Shown here in pieces: positions 46,493 to 58,672 of a stretch of DNA of 64,000 nucleotides. A program made the translations under genes and the position numbers. Source of the stretch: Dipteris shenzhenensis (Eukaryota; Polypodiophyta; Polypodiopsida; Gleicheniales); the NCBI GenBank assembly GCA_047967505.1, contig CM106539.1; one strand, written 5' to 3'. Under the pieces are notes generated by a model that was given only the letters and a program-made list of their open reading frames with translations, had not been told where the DNA came from and searched no databases. Positions within the stretch are counted from its first letter, which is position 1; the number at the start of each line of letters is the position of its first letter.

Positions 46493-47540
46493 TTACCTAT
46501 AAAATGATAGATTGAATTTTGCCAATAGCTGCTCAATAGAAAGCATGACTAATGATAGCCTTATGCTTACAACGATCCTCATGATCTTGATTGCATTTGC
46601 TAAGATTACCAATTAGATTGTCAATATGACTTCAAATGTACACGGACTTGCGTAAGTTATTGAAAGTCACGTTATTTGCCAAAAATATCATTCATTTGGA
46701 CTTAAAATAAGTTTTTGATACTTGTTGATGAAGCTCATGTGCTCTTGAACAGCTTGATGTAAAATTGCCTCAATTATGATATCCATGTCCATTTTGTTGA
46801 TGAGACTTTTCCCAATTAAAATTAGCTCTACAAAATTCGACATAAATGAGAAAACACATTGCGTTTGATGTTCTCAACATTTTGGAAAAGACTACATTCA
46901 ATTCTGATCATATGATATGATCAAATTTCGAACATCTTACTGCATGACGTGCCTTTATTATATGGCTTGCAATGAAATGTATTCAATAAGCTATAAATTT
47001 GTAACAATTATTACTTTCAATATGTGAATGCTGCCTGTGAAGACACAACTGAAATCTGATCCAAATTGATCAGATTATTACTTTCAATATGTGAATGCTG
47101 CCCGTGAAGACATACCTGAAATTTGATCCAAATTGATCAGGATATTCCCAAAACTGCCAAAAATGGTGTCCGAAATTGTTATATGAGTTGTACTTTTGTG
47201 AAGGATGCCAGACATAGCCAAAATGGCTTCACAATGGTGGCATTTTTGTTTCCTGAACATATCATGCGACGGCCAGGATGTGTGGCAGTAGTATTTCAGG
47301 TAGAACAGACCCAAAGGCTCTTGTAAGCAGAATAAATGTTCCTGGGAGATGGACATGGGCCCAAGTGCAACAGCCACGCACAACATCGTTGTGAATTTGC
47401 GGCACGCACAGCCTGCTCAACATCATTGTGATGAAATCTGCAAGATGAAATCAAGCTCAACCAAGATGAAGTATTAATATGTTCAAGTGACATACTGAGG
47501 AGCAGGTCCTTGTTCCAGTAGTCCTCTTTGGAAAACTATC
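46493..47540. repeat. Kinase 3'-flank repeat (copy 2)
   Basis: A 1,048-bp partner of 37154-38231, starting 140 bp downstream of the predicted kinase stop. It is flanked by ggcta on both sides (46488-46492 and 47541-47545), which could be a 5-bp TSD and would make this block itself an inserted element. No such duplication flanks copy 1. It contains the same 67-bp internal tandem duplication. Confidence 0.88.
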
Positions 47541-47680
47541 GGCTACCATCAGAAACCAGACCTGCATGACAGCAAGCAGTAAGAACACAGATGAACAGAT
47601 GAAGGTGACGTAGCTATCATGGCATTCCAGGCCGCGGTGTGGTTTCTCTGCAAGTATATACTGCCTTCTGCATCATCGCA

Positions 47681-48803
47681 TCATGTAGTGTTACGATTGA
47701 ATTTGTAGCTCGACTGATCAGAAAACACAGAGCTGTGGAGGTCGAGCTGCGAGCTGCCCGGCCCGGCCATGAAAGCGCCGTCGACGAGGAGCTCCCTTGC
47801 AGGCCCGACGTTTGGGAGCTGGAGGGAGGGTGGCAGCAGTGGGGTTGGGGCAGACGCTGGCGCCATCACTGTTTGCTGGATTAGTAGCAGCTGCTGCTAC
47901 AATCCAAGGGTGTGCAAGCACCTGGGCTGGCGTGAGCCTGGCTCGGACATCCCGGCACAGCATTCCCTGGATGAGGTCGATGGCAGCAGGAGAGACGTTG
48001 CTCCAAGGAGCGCCCGTGAAGCGCAGCTGATGATGCTGGATTGCATGAAAGACACCCTGCGTGGTCTCGGCCCAGAAGGGGGGCTCTCCGCTGAGGAGGA
48101 CGTAGAGGACTACTCCGGCACTCCAAATATCGATCTCTTGGGAGTAGCAGCCGTCCAGCACCTCAGGTGCGACGTAAAACGGACTCCCAGCAACGCCGGA
48201 CAGCTGATCACCGGGCGAGAAGGCGACGGAGAGTCCGAAATCGGCGACCTTAATGCGTGAGTAGTCGTCGTGATCGTCATCGTCGGCGAGGAGGATGTTT
48301 TCGGGTTTGAGGTCCCGGTGGATGACGCCGTTTGCGTGGCAGTAAGCGAGCGCTTCCGTCAAGCTTTTGAGGACCAGGGCGGCGTCACGTTCGGAGAAGC
48401 GCTTGTTGCGGACGATGCGATCGAAGAGCTCGCCGCCCGGGCAAAGCTCCATGACCAAGTGAATGGAGTCGGGGTCCTCCAAGACGCGGTGGAGGCGGAC
48501 GATGTTGGGATGGCCGGAGAGGTGGTGCATGATGGAGATTTCGGTGGCGACGTCGGCTGCGTCTTGGGGGTTGAAGAGGGAGGACTTGTCGATGGATTTG
48601 CAGGCGAAGGGGAGGCCCGAGGATTTCTCGAGGCAGCGAAAGGTGGTGGCGAAGGAGCCACGGCCGAGCTCGGGGCCGAGGGAGAAGAGGAGGGAGATGT
48701 CGGGGGTGTAGAAGTGGGGGGGAAGGAGGAGGTTGGAGGGGAGGGAGCGGGGGCGCTTGCGAGTTAGGCTCTGGCTTTGGGTCGGGGAGGCCAGCGTCGC
48801 CAT
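47681..48803 (-). CDS. Serine/threonine protein kinase, PEPKR2/CDPK-related, two exons
   Basis: Exon 1 is 48803-47901 (301 codons) and exon 2 is 47818-47681 (45 codons plus stop), giving 346 residues. All kinase landmarks are present: Gly-loop LGRGSF (46-51), Lys69 in FACKS, Glu88, HRDLKPEN (162-169), DFG (188-190), the GSPFYVAPE activation-segment end (206-214) and DIWSAGVVLY. A short DDDDHDDYSR insert precedes the DFG strand. The LSG.AGS.YVAPEVL and LLSGEPPF features resemble the PEPKR2/PPCK/CDPK branch. There are no EF-hands, so it is probably calcium-independent. The first 40 residues look like a flexible tail. Reading through the intron gives a 361-residue Arg/Pro-rich alternative end that looks less natural. 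The gene is strikingly GC-rich against its surroundings. Its substrate is unknown. Confidence 0.88.
47819..47900 (-). other. Predicted 82-nt intron of the kinase gene
   Basis: On the minus strand the donor gtagca follows the codon for Ile301 (phase 0), ctactaat at intron positions 13-20 resembles a branch point, and the acceptor is a C-rich tract ending ctccag. An intron near the end of the catalytic domain is known in plant PEPC kinase genes. Splicing restores a frame with a normal-looking tail (ELLVDGAFMAGPGSSQ). Confidence 0.65.
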
Positions 48804-48830
48804 AGCCAGCCAGCTGCAGGGAGGCAGGGA

Positions 48831-48905
48831 GCGAGACGAGGCTGATGAAGAAAGGTGGTGAGCAGCAGCAGCAAGAAAGCGAGCGAGACGAGGCTGATGA
48901 AGAAA
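48831..48905. repeat. 23-bp direct repeat in the kinase 5' leader
   Basis: A 23-bp unit starting gcgagacgaggctgatgaag occurs at 48831-48853 and again at 48883-48905, a 52-bp spacing within the presumed 5' UTR. Confidence 0.85.
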
Positions 48906-48945
48906 TTAGGTGATGAAGAAAGCCGGTGGAATGCGAAATGCGCTG

Positions 48946-48952
48946 CTTTATA
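48946..48952 (-). promoter_or_regulatory. TATA box of the kinase gene
   Basis: The minus strand reads TATAAAG about 143 bp upstream of the ATG, leaving room for a roughly 110-nt 5' UTR. A palindromic G-box (CCACGTGG, 49330-49337) lies about 380 bp further upstream. It is mutated (ctacatgg) in the related repeat block at 56000, so its role is uncertain. Confidence 0.55.
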
Positions 48953-50179
48953 GTTGTTCCGCCGCCATGGCTTTTTGGCGGCGCCGCACGCCACGCGTCT
49001 CAGCTGCATTTTGCCAGCAAACAACCTCTTCCTTACAGCCTAAGCTTCCTTTGATTTTGCTCGTAATTCCTGCTTTTTAATAATTATTATAAATTTCCAA
49101 ACTCACAAAATCCCCACACCTCTCTCAAGTTTGTACTTCCCGGCTTCTCTCTCTTCCATGCACTTTTCTTTGGAGCATGAAGTATACGAACAATAAAATG
49201 AGACAAGATTTCTAAGAACAAATCTATTGCTGAGAAGACCATTATCAATAAACGTAAATTCACGCTATATACATCCTCCTATGCTTAGCTCTAGATATGC
49301 AACTAGCTTTCTCTAAACATTAAGGGTGGCCACGTGGGAATTCAATTACTCAGCTACCTGTCATCAACGAATGTAAATGCATCCTAGTCAAGCATATGCT
49401 TAGATTGGTATTGAGCCTGTAGCTATGGAATTCAATTACTCGTGCAAATTCTAGCTACCCCTCATCAACACATGTAACTGCGGCATATGCTTAGATTGAT
49501 GTTGAGCCTATAGCCATGGAATGGGACTTGAGATCACCACATGCTTGACTGTGCAGTGCGCTACGCAATGGACCCATGCATCTTGAATTCCAATCTCTTC
49601 ACTGATCAGATAGGTGACAGATGAGTATGTCCCTCTTTATACAACGAATGCCACGGGTTGGGTCCCTCCTCCCATGCTCGCCTATGCTTTGGCCATGACA
49701 AGGAGTTGCCAAAGGGGCTTGAAAGCCTTAAATGTACTATTCAAGGCAACATCCAGGTCCTAGGTAGGTAGGGTCACTCTTACAAATCAGTAGAGTACGG
49801 TACCAACAAGCATGCATTGGAAACAAGTTACATTTGAAATACCCATACACAAGTTGCCTTCTTACATTTTTGAACATGATTGCTTACCATTTCTATACAA
49901 GTGCATGTTTGGATTTTAACTAGACTAGTCTAGCTCCCAGCCTTTATCCGATAACTACCTTTCACGTCTTCTCCAACATGGTGCTACCACCACTCCTTTT
50001 TCTTGCACCTATCTCTGTTGTACACATTTCCTTTTTACAATATCCTTATTTGAGCTCTCTAGTTCTGTTTGTCTTCCATTAATGAAGCCTTCAACCTGTT
50101 ATGTTCCCGACATTTTGGTCAGTTTACAATCAACCCACCAACTTGAGGCTCATACTAGCTCTTGGTCTAGTTTGAAGGG

Positions 50180-50220
<41 letters not shown>
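50180..50220. repeat. (GA)n microsatellite
   Basis: About 20 GA units at the end of block a, copy 1. It is followed by gttatgggag, as are the GA runs near 55560 and 56940. Confidence 0.95.
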
Positions 50221-50222
<2 letters not shown>

Positions 50223-51460
50223 ATGGGAGAGAGCTCAAGTGGATGTCCCTCTTGTTTTTAGTTGGAATGCTTCGGAGCATGCAAAGCCTTCTCCCACCAA
50301 TAGACCCTTCTGATAGGTCCCTTGATCTCATATTAACATTCATTCGACCTATTCTAGCCTTGCTGCCTGCATTGCATGTCTCATGCTATGTGCGCTTCCT
50401 CTATCTGCCCCCCCATTGCTACTCCTCCACTGAAGACCCCAGGCATGCTACCAACTCAGCTATGTGCCCCCCATCTATGCCCTCTACCTATGTAGCCACA
50501 TAGTTTCTCTCCTATCTACTGCAACTTCTCCCTACCACCACGTGCTATCGCATCCTCCTTTGATATGTCTATTGTAGCCTCCCCAATACATCTACTACTC
50601 CATCTGGAGCTATCAACTCCCAGGACACATTGTCTTTCACACAGTCACCCTCTTGCCATTGTAATCTATCACCTCACTAGCACTAAAATCAGCCCCTAGG
50701 ACCACTCATTAGACCCTATTTAAAATTTTCTTACACATGGTAGACCTTGCCACATCATTAATCCATGTAGACCACATGCCACCTCTTGGTCATTTTGTGC
50801 CACACATGTGAAGCCCACTTTTGGTATATTGTTTCTAGATTCATAATATTTTATGCTATACCTTGGCCTACTTTTATCATCTTTCACACTACTTTCTGAG
50901 TTAGTTAAGTTTTGATAGCCTATAATTATCAATTAGACATGAATTTGAGTATTCTTAGATCGAAATAGGAAATTGGAGGATAACAATGATGGTAATTGGA
51001 AGTTAAAACTTTGTGAGCATTCTCCAATTGAAGAAATTGTCATACAGTTAGAGAATTAAGACCAAAACTTCTACAACAATATCAACAACACCTAGTTGAG
51101 ATTTATACATCAAGATGGCTAGACGGGTTTGAATCTACCTCTTTTGATTGGAAAATGTTGATATTCGATGATTGAGACTTGGTTTCTATTTCGTGGGTGG
51201 TCACCTCCTCTCTTGTATGGCATGGATTGCCTATAGCCTTCCTCTTTAAAGAAGGCTCATAATCAAAGACCTCTCATTTGATTCTACTTGTGTGCTCCTC
51301 CATCTCTCTCCTCACCATTGTGCACTCACGTGATTTGCAACATGATATTAAAGAAAGCTTGCTCTTCTCCATTTTCTACTCTTGCAGTATCATAGCTCCC
51401 TTCTTCCAACCTTTTCGGATTTCATAGGCAGCTGATATGTTAGCTACCTCAATCTACTCC

Positions 51461-52960
51461 CTAAATTGATACTTTTTTTAAAAATTAGGACAATTTTGGA
51501 TTCAATAGGCCCTTAATATTTGTGATTAGAAAACCATCCAATGGGAAGGCTTGGGCATTAAAAGACTGGACGAATCCATATTTGTCTCTCATTGGGCTCC
51601 CACTTGTTGCCCCCCCCCCCACCTCCTTGGGCTTTTAGCCCCCCCCTCCTTGGGCATCTACCCCCCCTCTTAACTTCTGGAGGGTCCCCCTACCCTCCTC
51701 CCTCTCCAAAAATCAGAAGTTTTTATTCCCTCCACATTTTTGCTTTTCTTCATAAGTGTCTCCACCCCCACAAACACCTCCTAGGAGTTCTCCCCAATTA
51801 TCCTCATTGACTCATGACCTTTTCCTCAATGTATTTCCCTTCTCAACCTCCTCTCAGCCTCCTCTTGCTCCACTCAATCGCCTTCTCCATTTTCTACTCT
51901 TGCCATATCATAGCTCCCTTCTTCTTCCAACCGTTTTGGATTTCATTGTAGGCAATTGATATGTTGGCTACCTAAATCTACTCACTAAATTGATACTTTT
52001 TTAAAAAATTAGGACAATTTTGGATTCAATAGGCCCTTAATATTTGTGATTAGAAAACCAACCAATGGGAAGGATTGGGCATTAAAAGACTACACGATTC
52101 AATATTTGTCTCTCATTGGGCTCCCACTTGCCCCCCCCCCCACCTCCTTGGGCTTTTACCCCCCCTCCTTGGGCATTTACCCCCCCTCTTAACTTCTAGA
52201 GGGTCCCCCTACCCTCCTCCCTCTCCAAAAAAGTTTTTATTCCCTCCACATTTTTGCTTTTTTCCATAAGTACCCCACCCCCTCAAACACCTCCTAGGAG
52301 TTCTCCCCAACTATCCTCATTGACTCATATGACCTTTTCCTCAATGTCTTTCCCTTCTCAACCTCCTCTCAGCCTCCTCTTGCTCCTCTCAACCGCCTTC
52401 TCCATTTTCTACTCTTGCCATATCATAGCTCCCTTCTTCTTCCAACCGTTTTGGATTTTATTTTAGGCAATTGATATGTTGGCTACCTAAATCTACTCAC
52501 TAAATTGATACTTTTTTTAAAAATTAGGACAATTTTGGATTCAATAGGCTCTTAATATTTGTGATTAGAAAACCAGCCAATGGGAAGGATTGGGCATTAA
52601 AAGACTAGCGATTGAATATTTGTCTCTCATTGGGTTCCCACTTGCCCCCCCCCCACCTGCTTGGGCTTTTACCCCCCCTCCTTGGGCATTTACCCCCCCT
52701 CTTATCTTCTAGAGGGTCCCCTAACCCTCTTCCCTCCATATTTTTGCCTTTTTCCATAAGTGCCCCACCCCCTCAAACACCTCCTAGGAGTCCTCCCCAA
52801 CTGTCCTCATTGACTCATGACCTTTTCCTCTCAACCTCTTCCTCCTCTCAGCCGCTTCCTCTCAACCTCTTCACTTCTCTTAGCACTCTAAGCAATCACC
52901 TCCTCTCAAACTCTTCCTCCTCCCAACCTCTCTCTCTTTGCTTGCTCCAATTGTTTCTAC
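51461..52960. repeat. Three tandem copies of a roughly 520-bp unit
   Basis: The start ctaaattgatactttttt lies at 51461, 51985 and 52500 (periods 524 and 515). Each copy carries C-runs of 6-12 bases around cacctccttgggctttta and a ctcattgactca block. The third copy is shorter and partly rearranged. A single related unit lies at the end of block b near 55470. Confidence 0.9.
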
Positions 52961-53350
52961 GATGGTAAAGAACTCCCCTTCCCTAGACCAAAGAGATCAA
53001 TTCAATCTTGTGTGGGTTGCATTTTGAAGGATGATAGGGATGTTGGATTCCTCATGAGTTTAGGTTAATGTAATCTCCAATAGGTCTATTCAAGGTTTCA
53101 AGAGATGATAGAGCAAAGAAAGAGAAGCATTAAGTGAATGGAAATGACTCAAGGTAAAGGTCCAACATATGTACATGGCTCGAGACATGAACTTGACCCT
53201 GCAAATCAAACTTACTTTCCCTCGAATCGTATTTTTCTCTTTTATGTTATATATTTTTCATTATGGCACTTCATATGTCCATTCTAATGTGTACGTGTGT
53301 CAAGAGAGGGTGTGGAGCGGAGAGATTAGGGGGAGAGGAAGTGAGACAAA

Positions 53351-53494
53351 GACACACACACACACACACACACACAAAGGTGTGAGGGGTGTAAGGGATA
53401 GAGTAGGGCGAGAGAGTAGAGCAGGGAGGGAGTGAAAATAAAATTTAAAAATAATAATATATATATGTATATATATGTATGTATATATAATGTA

Positions 53495-53534
<40 letters not shown>

Positions 53535-53540
53535 TGTGTT

Positions 53541-53581
<41 letters not shown>
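53351..53581. repeat. Compound microsatellite
   Basis: (AC)n at 53351-53377, TATG/TA-rich 53455-53497, (TG)n 53498-53530, (TA)n about 53540-53553 and (GA)n 53554-53581. Confidence 0.95.
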
Positions 53582-53586
<5 letters not shown>

Positions 53587-55533
53587 GAGAGAGAGGAGTG
53601 GTGTGTGTGTGTGCATATGTGCGTGTGTGATGGATAGTTTTACAAAAAAGTGAGCGAGCTAGATACAGAGTGAGAGAAAAGGGATTGATTGGCCCACTGG
53701 CATCTTTCTTTGCTCCCTATGTGGATATCTTTCCTTCTACTGAAGTCAAAATCTACCCCTTGGATAGTCCTACGAGAACATTTTAGGATTTCCATTCAAA
53801 CATTAGGAAGTTAATGTTCTTCGGACGGTGTTGTTCCTCCTTAAGTGAGTTAAGTATATTTATATAATGCATGCTACCAAGTACTCAAGGAGCAGGTGCA
53901 TATGGAAGCCTCCATCCTATTCCTCTTCCTAGCTTTGATAGTCAAGAATGGCCTGTTCCTTATCCATCCTCTATAGATGCATTTAGAAGGAAGATGAGAT
54001 ATGATATTCAAGCATCAATAAAGTTTACTTTTGGTTCAAAATCTGTGGGTGTTATTTGGTTCATGCCCTCCATTATATTTGTTTACTACTTATAATCAGT
54101 TTTCCTCCAAAAAACACAAACACATGTGCTTTGGAGCATGCAAAGCCTTTCTCCCACCAATGGACCCTTTTGATTGGTCCCTTGATCTCATATTAACATT
54201 CATTGGACCTCATTCTAGCCTTGATGCTTGCAATATTGCATGTCTCGCGCTATGTGCGCTTCCTCTATGTGCCCCCCCATTGCTACTCCTCTGCTAAAGA
54301 TAAGGCATGCTACCAACTCAGCTACGTGCCCCCCATCTACGCCCTCTACCTCTGTAGCCACATAGTTTCTCTCCTATCTACTACAACTTCTCCCTACCAC
54401 CATGTGCTATCGCATCCTCCTTTGATATGTCTATTGGAGCCTCCCCACTACATCTACTACTCCATACGGAGCAATCAATTCCCAGGACACATTGTCTTTC
54501 ACACGGTGACGCTCTTGCCATTGTAATCTACCACCTCTACCACTACCATATCTCCATCATTACAACCATCATCACCTCACTAGCACTAAAATCGGCCCCT
54601 AGCACCACTCATTAGACCCTATTTAAAATTTTCTTACACATGGTATACCTTGCCACATCATTTGTCCGTGTAGACCACATGCCACCTCTTGGTCGTTTTG
54701 TGCTGAATTAAAATGGAATCTTCACCAACAACTTTAGAATATCATATGCCACACATGTGAAGCTCACTTTTGGTATATTAAAGAGCATAACTCTTTTTAT
54801 CATTTGTAGATTCGTAATATCTTATGCTATATCTTGGCCAACTTTTATCATCTTTCACACTACTTTTTGAGTTAGTTGACTTTTGATATGAACATGCCTA
54901 TAATTATCAATTGGACATGAATTTGAGTATTCTAAAGGTCAAAACAGCAAATTGGAGGATAACAATGATGGTAATTGGAAGTTAAAACTTGTGAGCATTC
55001 TCCAATTGAAGAAATTATGAATAATTGTGTTATAATTAGAAAATTAAGACCAAAACTCCTACAACAATATCAACAACACCCAGTTGAGATTTGTACATCA
55101 AGATGACTAGAGGTGTTTGAATCTACCTCTTATGATTGGAGAATGTAGATATTTAATGATTGGGACTTGGTTTCTATTTCTTGGGTGGTCACCTCTCTTG
55201 CATGGCATGGATTGCCTATAGCCGTCCTCTTTAAAGAAGGCTCATAATCAAAGACCTCTCCTTTGATTTTACTTGTGTGCTCCTCCATCTCTCTCCTCAC
55301 CATTGTACACTCACGTGATTTGCAACATGATATTAGACAAAGCTTGATCTTCTTCCTTTTCTACTCTTGCCATATCATAGCTCCCTTTTCTTCCAACTGT
55401 TTTAGATTTCCTAGGTAGTTGATATGTTGGATCCCTAAATCTACTCCCTAAATTGATACTTTTTTTTTAATTAGGAGAATTTTGGCCTCAATAGGTGCTT
55501 AATATTTGTGATTAGAAAACCATCCATAATATT

Positions 55534-55595
55534 TGTGTGTGTGTGTGAGAGACAGAGAGAGTTATGGGAGGGAGGGAGGTATGCATGTATGTGTG

Positions 55596-55679
<84 letters not shown>
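55534..55679. repeat. Compound (TG)n-(GA)n microsatellite
   Basis: (TG)n at 55534-55547, then more than 30 TG units at about 55599-55663 and a GA run to 55679. Frames of alternating Val-Cys or His-Thr here are artefacts. Confidence 0.95.
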
Positions 55680-56906
55680 GAGTGGTGTGTGTGTGTGTGA
55701 TGGATAGTTTTACAAAAAAGTGAGAGGTAGATACAGAGTGAGAAAAAGGGATTGATTGGCCCATTGGAATCCTTCTTTGCTCCCTGTGTGGATATCTTTA
55801 CTTCTATTGAATTCAAAATCTAGCCCTTGGATAGTACCATGAGAACATGTCAGGATTTCCATTTAAACATTGGGGATTTAATGCTCTTCGGATGGTGTTG
55901 TTCCTCCTTAAGAGAGTTTGGTATTTTGGGAGAGCACCATTATACGTCCTCCTATCCTTAGCTCTGGATATGCAACTAGCTTTCTCTAAACATTAAGGGT
56001 GGCTACATGGGAATTAAATTACTCAGCCACCCAATCAACAACAAATGTAAATGCACCTAGTTAGGGATATGCTTAGATTGGTGTTGAGCCGATAGCTATG
56101 GAATTCAATTACTCATGCAAATTCCAGCTACCCCTCATCGCGCGACAAATGTAAGTGCGGCATATGCTTAGATTGATGTTGAGCCTGTAGAGCTATGGAA
56201 TGGGACTTGAGATCACCACATCCTTGATAGTAGGTTAGTGTTCTATGCAATGGTCCCATGCATCTTGAATTCCAATCTCTTAATTGATCAGATTTTGCTA
56301 TTAAGGGGCCTCTAGAGGTGACATATGAGTATGTCCCTCTTACAAACAATGACATGGGTTGGGTCCCTCCGCCCACGCTCGCCTATGCATTGTGAATGCT
56401 TTGGCCATGACAAGGAGTTGCCAAAGGGCTTGAAAGCCTTAAATGTATTATTCAAGGCAACATCCTGGTCCTAGGTAGGTAGGGTCACTCTTACAAATCA
56501 ATAGAGTACGGTACCAACAAGCATGCCTTGGAAACAAGTTACATTTGAAATACCCATACACACGTTGCCTTTTTACATTTTTAAACATGATTGCTTACCC
56601 ATTTCTATACAAATGCATGTTTGGATTTTAACTCTAGTCTAGCTCTCGACCTCTATGCGGCGATAACTACCTTTGACATATCAATGAAACTCTCCCATCT
56701 TCTCCAACGCAGTACTACTAATGCTCATTTTTCTTGCACCTATCTTTCTTGTACACATTTCCTTTTTAAAATATCCTTATTTGAGCTCTCTAGTTAGGAC
56801 TGTCTTCCATTAATGAAGCCTTCAACTTGTTCTGTTTTTGACATTTTGGTCAGTTTACGATCAACCCACCAACTTGAGGCTCATACTAGCTCTTGGTCTA
56901 ATTTGA

Positions 56907-56908
<2 letters not shown>

Positions 56909-56942
<34 letters not shown>

Positions 56943-56962
56943 TATGGGAGGGAGGGAGTATG

Positions 56963-56993
<31 letters not shown>

Positions 56994-57053
56994 AATGAAT
57001 GTATGTATAATGTATGTAAGTGTGTGTGTGTGTGTGTGGAGAGAGAGAGAGAG
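56909..57053. repeat. Compound (GA)n-(TATG)n-(GT)n microsatellite
   Basis: GA run 56909-56939, TATG units about 56958-57010, GT run about 57020-57038, then GA again. Confidence 0.95.
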
Positions 57054-57600
57054 AGGAGTGGTGTGTGTGCATATGTGTGTGTGTGATGGATAGTTCTACA
57101 AAAAAGTGAGAGAGGTGGATACAGAGTGAGAGAGAAAGAGATTGATTGGCCCGTTGGCATTTTTCTTTGCTTGCTATGTGGATATCTTTCCTTAGATATC
57201 CTTCTAGTGAAGTCAAAACCTAGCCCTTGGATAGTCCCACGAGAACATTTCAGGATTTCCATTCAAACATTGGGGAGTGAATGTACTTGGGACGGTGTTG
57301 TTCCTCCTTAAGAGAGATTATTATTTTTCTATAATGCATGCTACCAAGTACCTCAAAGAGCAGATGCATATGGAAGCCTCCGTCCTATTCCTCTTCTGAA
57401 CTTTGATAGTCAAGAATGGCCTGTTCCTAATCCATCCTCTTTAGATGCATTTACAATGAAGATGACATCTGATATTCAAATATCAATGAAGTTCACTTTT
57501 GGTTCAAAATCTATGGGTGTTATTTGATTAATGCCCTCCATTATATTTTGTTTACTACTTCAAATCAATTTTCCTCCACAAAACAAAGATGTGCATTTGG

Positions 57601-58608
57601 GGAATTTTGGACTAAAAAAGGGCCTCTTTCATTAGGCCCTTAATAAATCTAGATTAGGGGTTGGCCAATAGGAAGGCCTCAGCATTTTAAAAAATGGAGG
57701 TTTTGAAACCTCTTCTGATTGGTGGGACAACTGACAACCATCCACTTTACCTCTAATGACTTTGGTAAAGGTGTTTGAAAGATAATTGTGGATGTGGCAT
57801 CATTCTAGACATCAAAGGTGGATGATTCACAATAGATAAGGTTGATCCTAGACCTTGAGATTATGGAAAGTGGCACTGATCCAATGGGTCAAATAAGATT
57901 ATGGCGCCCACCTATTAATGATCCAGATGGCCACATATGAGCCCTTTGATAGACTCTTACATCCAATGGTGAGGGATACACATGGCATCTACACCCTTAG
58001 ATTAGTGGTGGATCCAATGGTGGGTGCATCACATGGTGGCTTTGCATGATTATAACGAGGCATTGACTAGGCCTGCGGTGGCATGTGATCCCTTATATCT
58101 TAGAAAGATCTAATGGCTAGAGTTTGGCGCAATCCATGGTCCCTTATATTAAGGTTGCCATCCAACGATTGAGAGGAGACAATCTCCATGCACTGTTCGA
58201 TGGAACCTCGATCATGCGGCCTAGCTTGTTTTGAGGATGACCATTAGATCTTAAGAAGATCTAATGGCCACGAAATGGTGTTGTTCATGCACCCTTAGAT
58301 GAACATCTCCATCCAACGACCAAGACCTCATGCACATTGTGCATCGTGGGATTTGTGACGGCCTACCCATAGATGGTGCCACATGTCACTTTCATGTAAT
58401 AATGCTTGTCTCCTAGCACCACATGCCACTAGCCTACCGACCTTTAATCCGATGGCTTCAAACAAGTGCTAGTCACTAGCCCTTGATAGAAAAAGATCCA
58501 ATGGCCTTAATCTCGATGCATTTGTGACCGATATGATTTGGCTTGGATTAGATTTTTGATACATCCATCTTGCATCTCGCTTGTAGGTAGACAAATAGTG
58601 AAAATTTT
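57601..58608. other. Intergenic DNA with recurring short phrases
   Basis: Phrases such as agatctaatggc and catccaatggt recur irregularly about every 100 bp. No reading frame of note. Confidence 0.4.
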
Positions 58609-58672
58609 GTCTTGACCTTGTAAAATCCATTCATTTAATGAATCTTACCAATGGATCTTACAAGGTCAAGAC
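58609..58672. repeat. Hairpin with 23-bp arms
   Basis: Arms 58609-58631 and 58650-58672 are reverse complements with one mismatch (gtcttgaccttgta / tacaaggtcaagac outer part), with an 18-nt loop. Immediately after it is the taatcctctccttatg block shared with 39554. Confidence 0.85.

Larger units (their letters stand above)
49256..57600. repeat. Shuffled mosaic of duplicated non-coding blocks
   Basis: Recurring blocks: a (49256-50180, 55925-56908), b (50243-51500, 54120-55530), c (53630-53860, 55700-55920, 57075-57310) and d (53862-54115, 57315-57590). GA/GT/TATG microsatellites sit at matching junctions. The inferred ancestral order is a, microsatellite, c, d, b. The first copy lacks c and d, and the third has c before a. 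No coding capacity or TSD was found. The mosaic begins about 300 bp upstream of the kinase TATA box. Confidence 0.85.

Noticed and set aside
47769-48260. 163-residue plus-strand frame opposite the kinase C-terminus
   Set aside because: It is a shadow of the kinase coding sequence and intron, with no recognisable domain.
48270-48767. 165-residue open frame on the plus strand inside the kinase gene
   Set aside because: It is a Gly/Val/Glu-rich antisense shadow produced by GC-rich codon use. The kinase frame has all catalytic motifs.
55508-55723. Val-Cys repeat protein
   Set aside because: It is a GT microsatellite; frames on both strands are open for trivial reasons.
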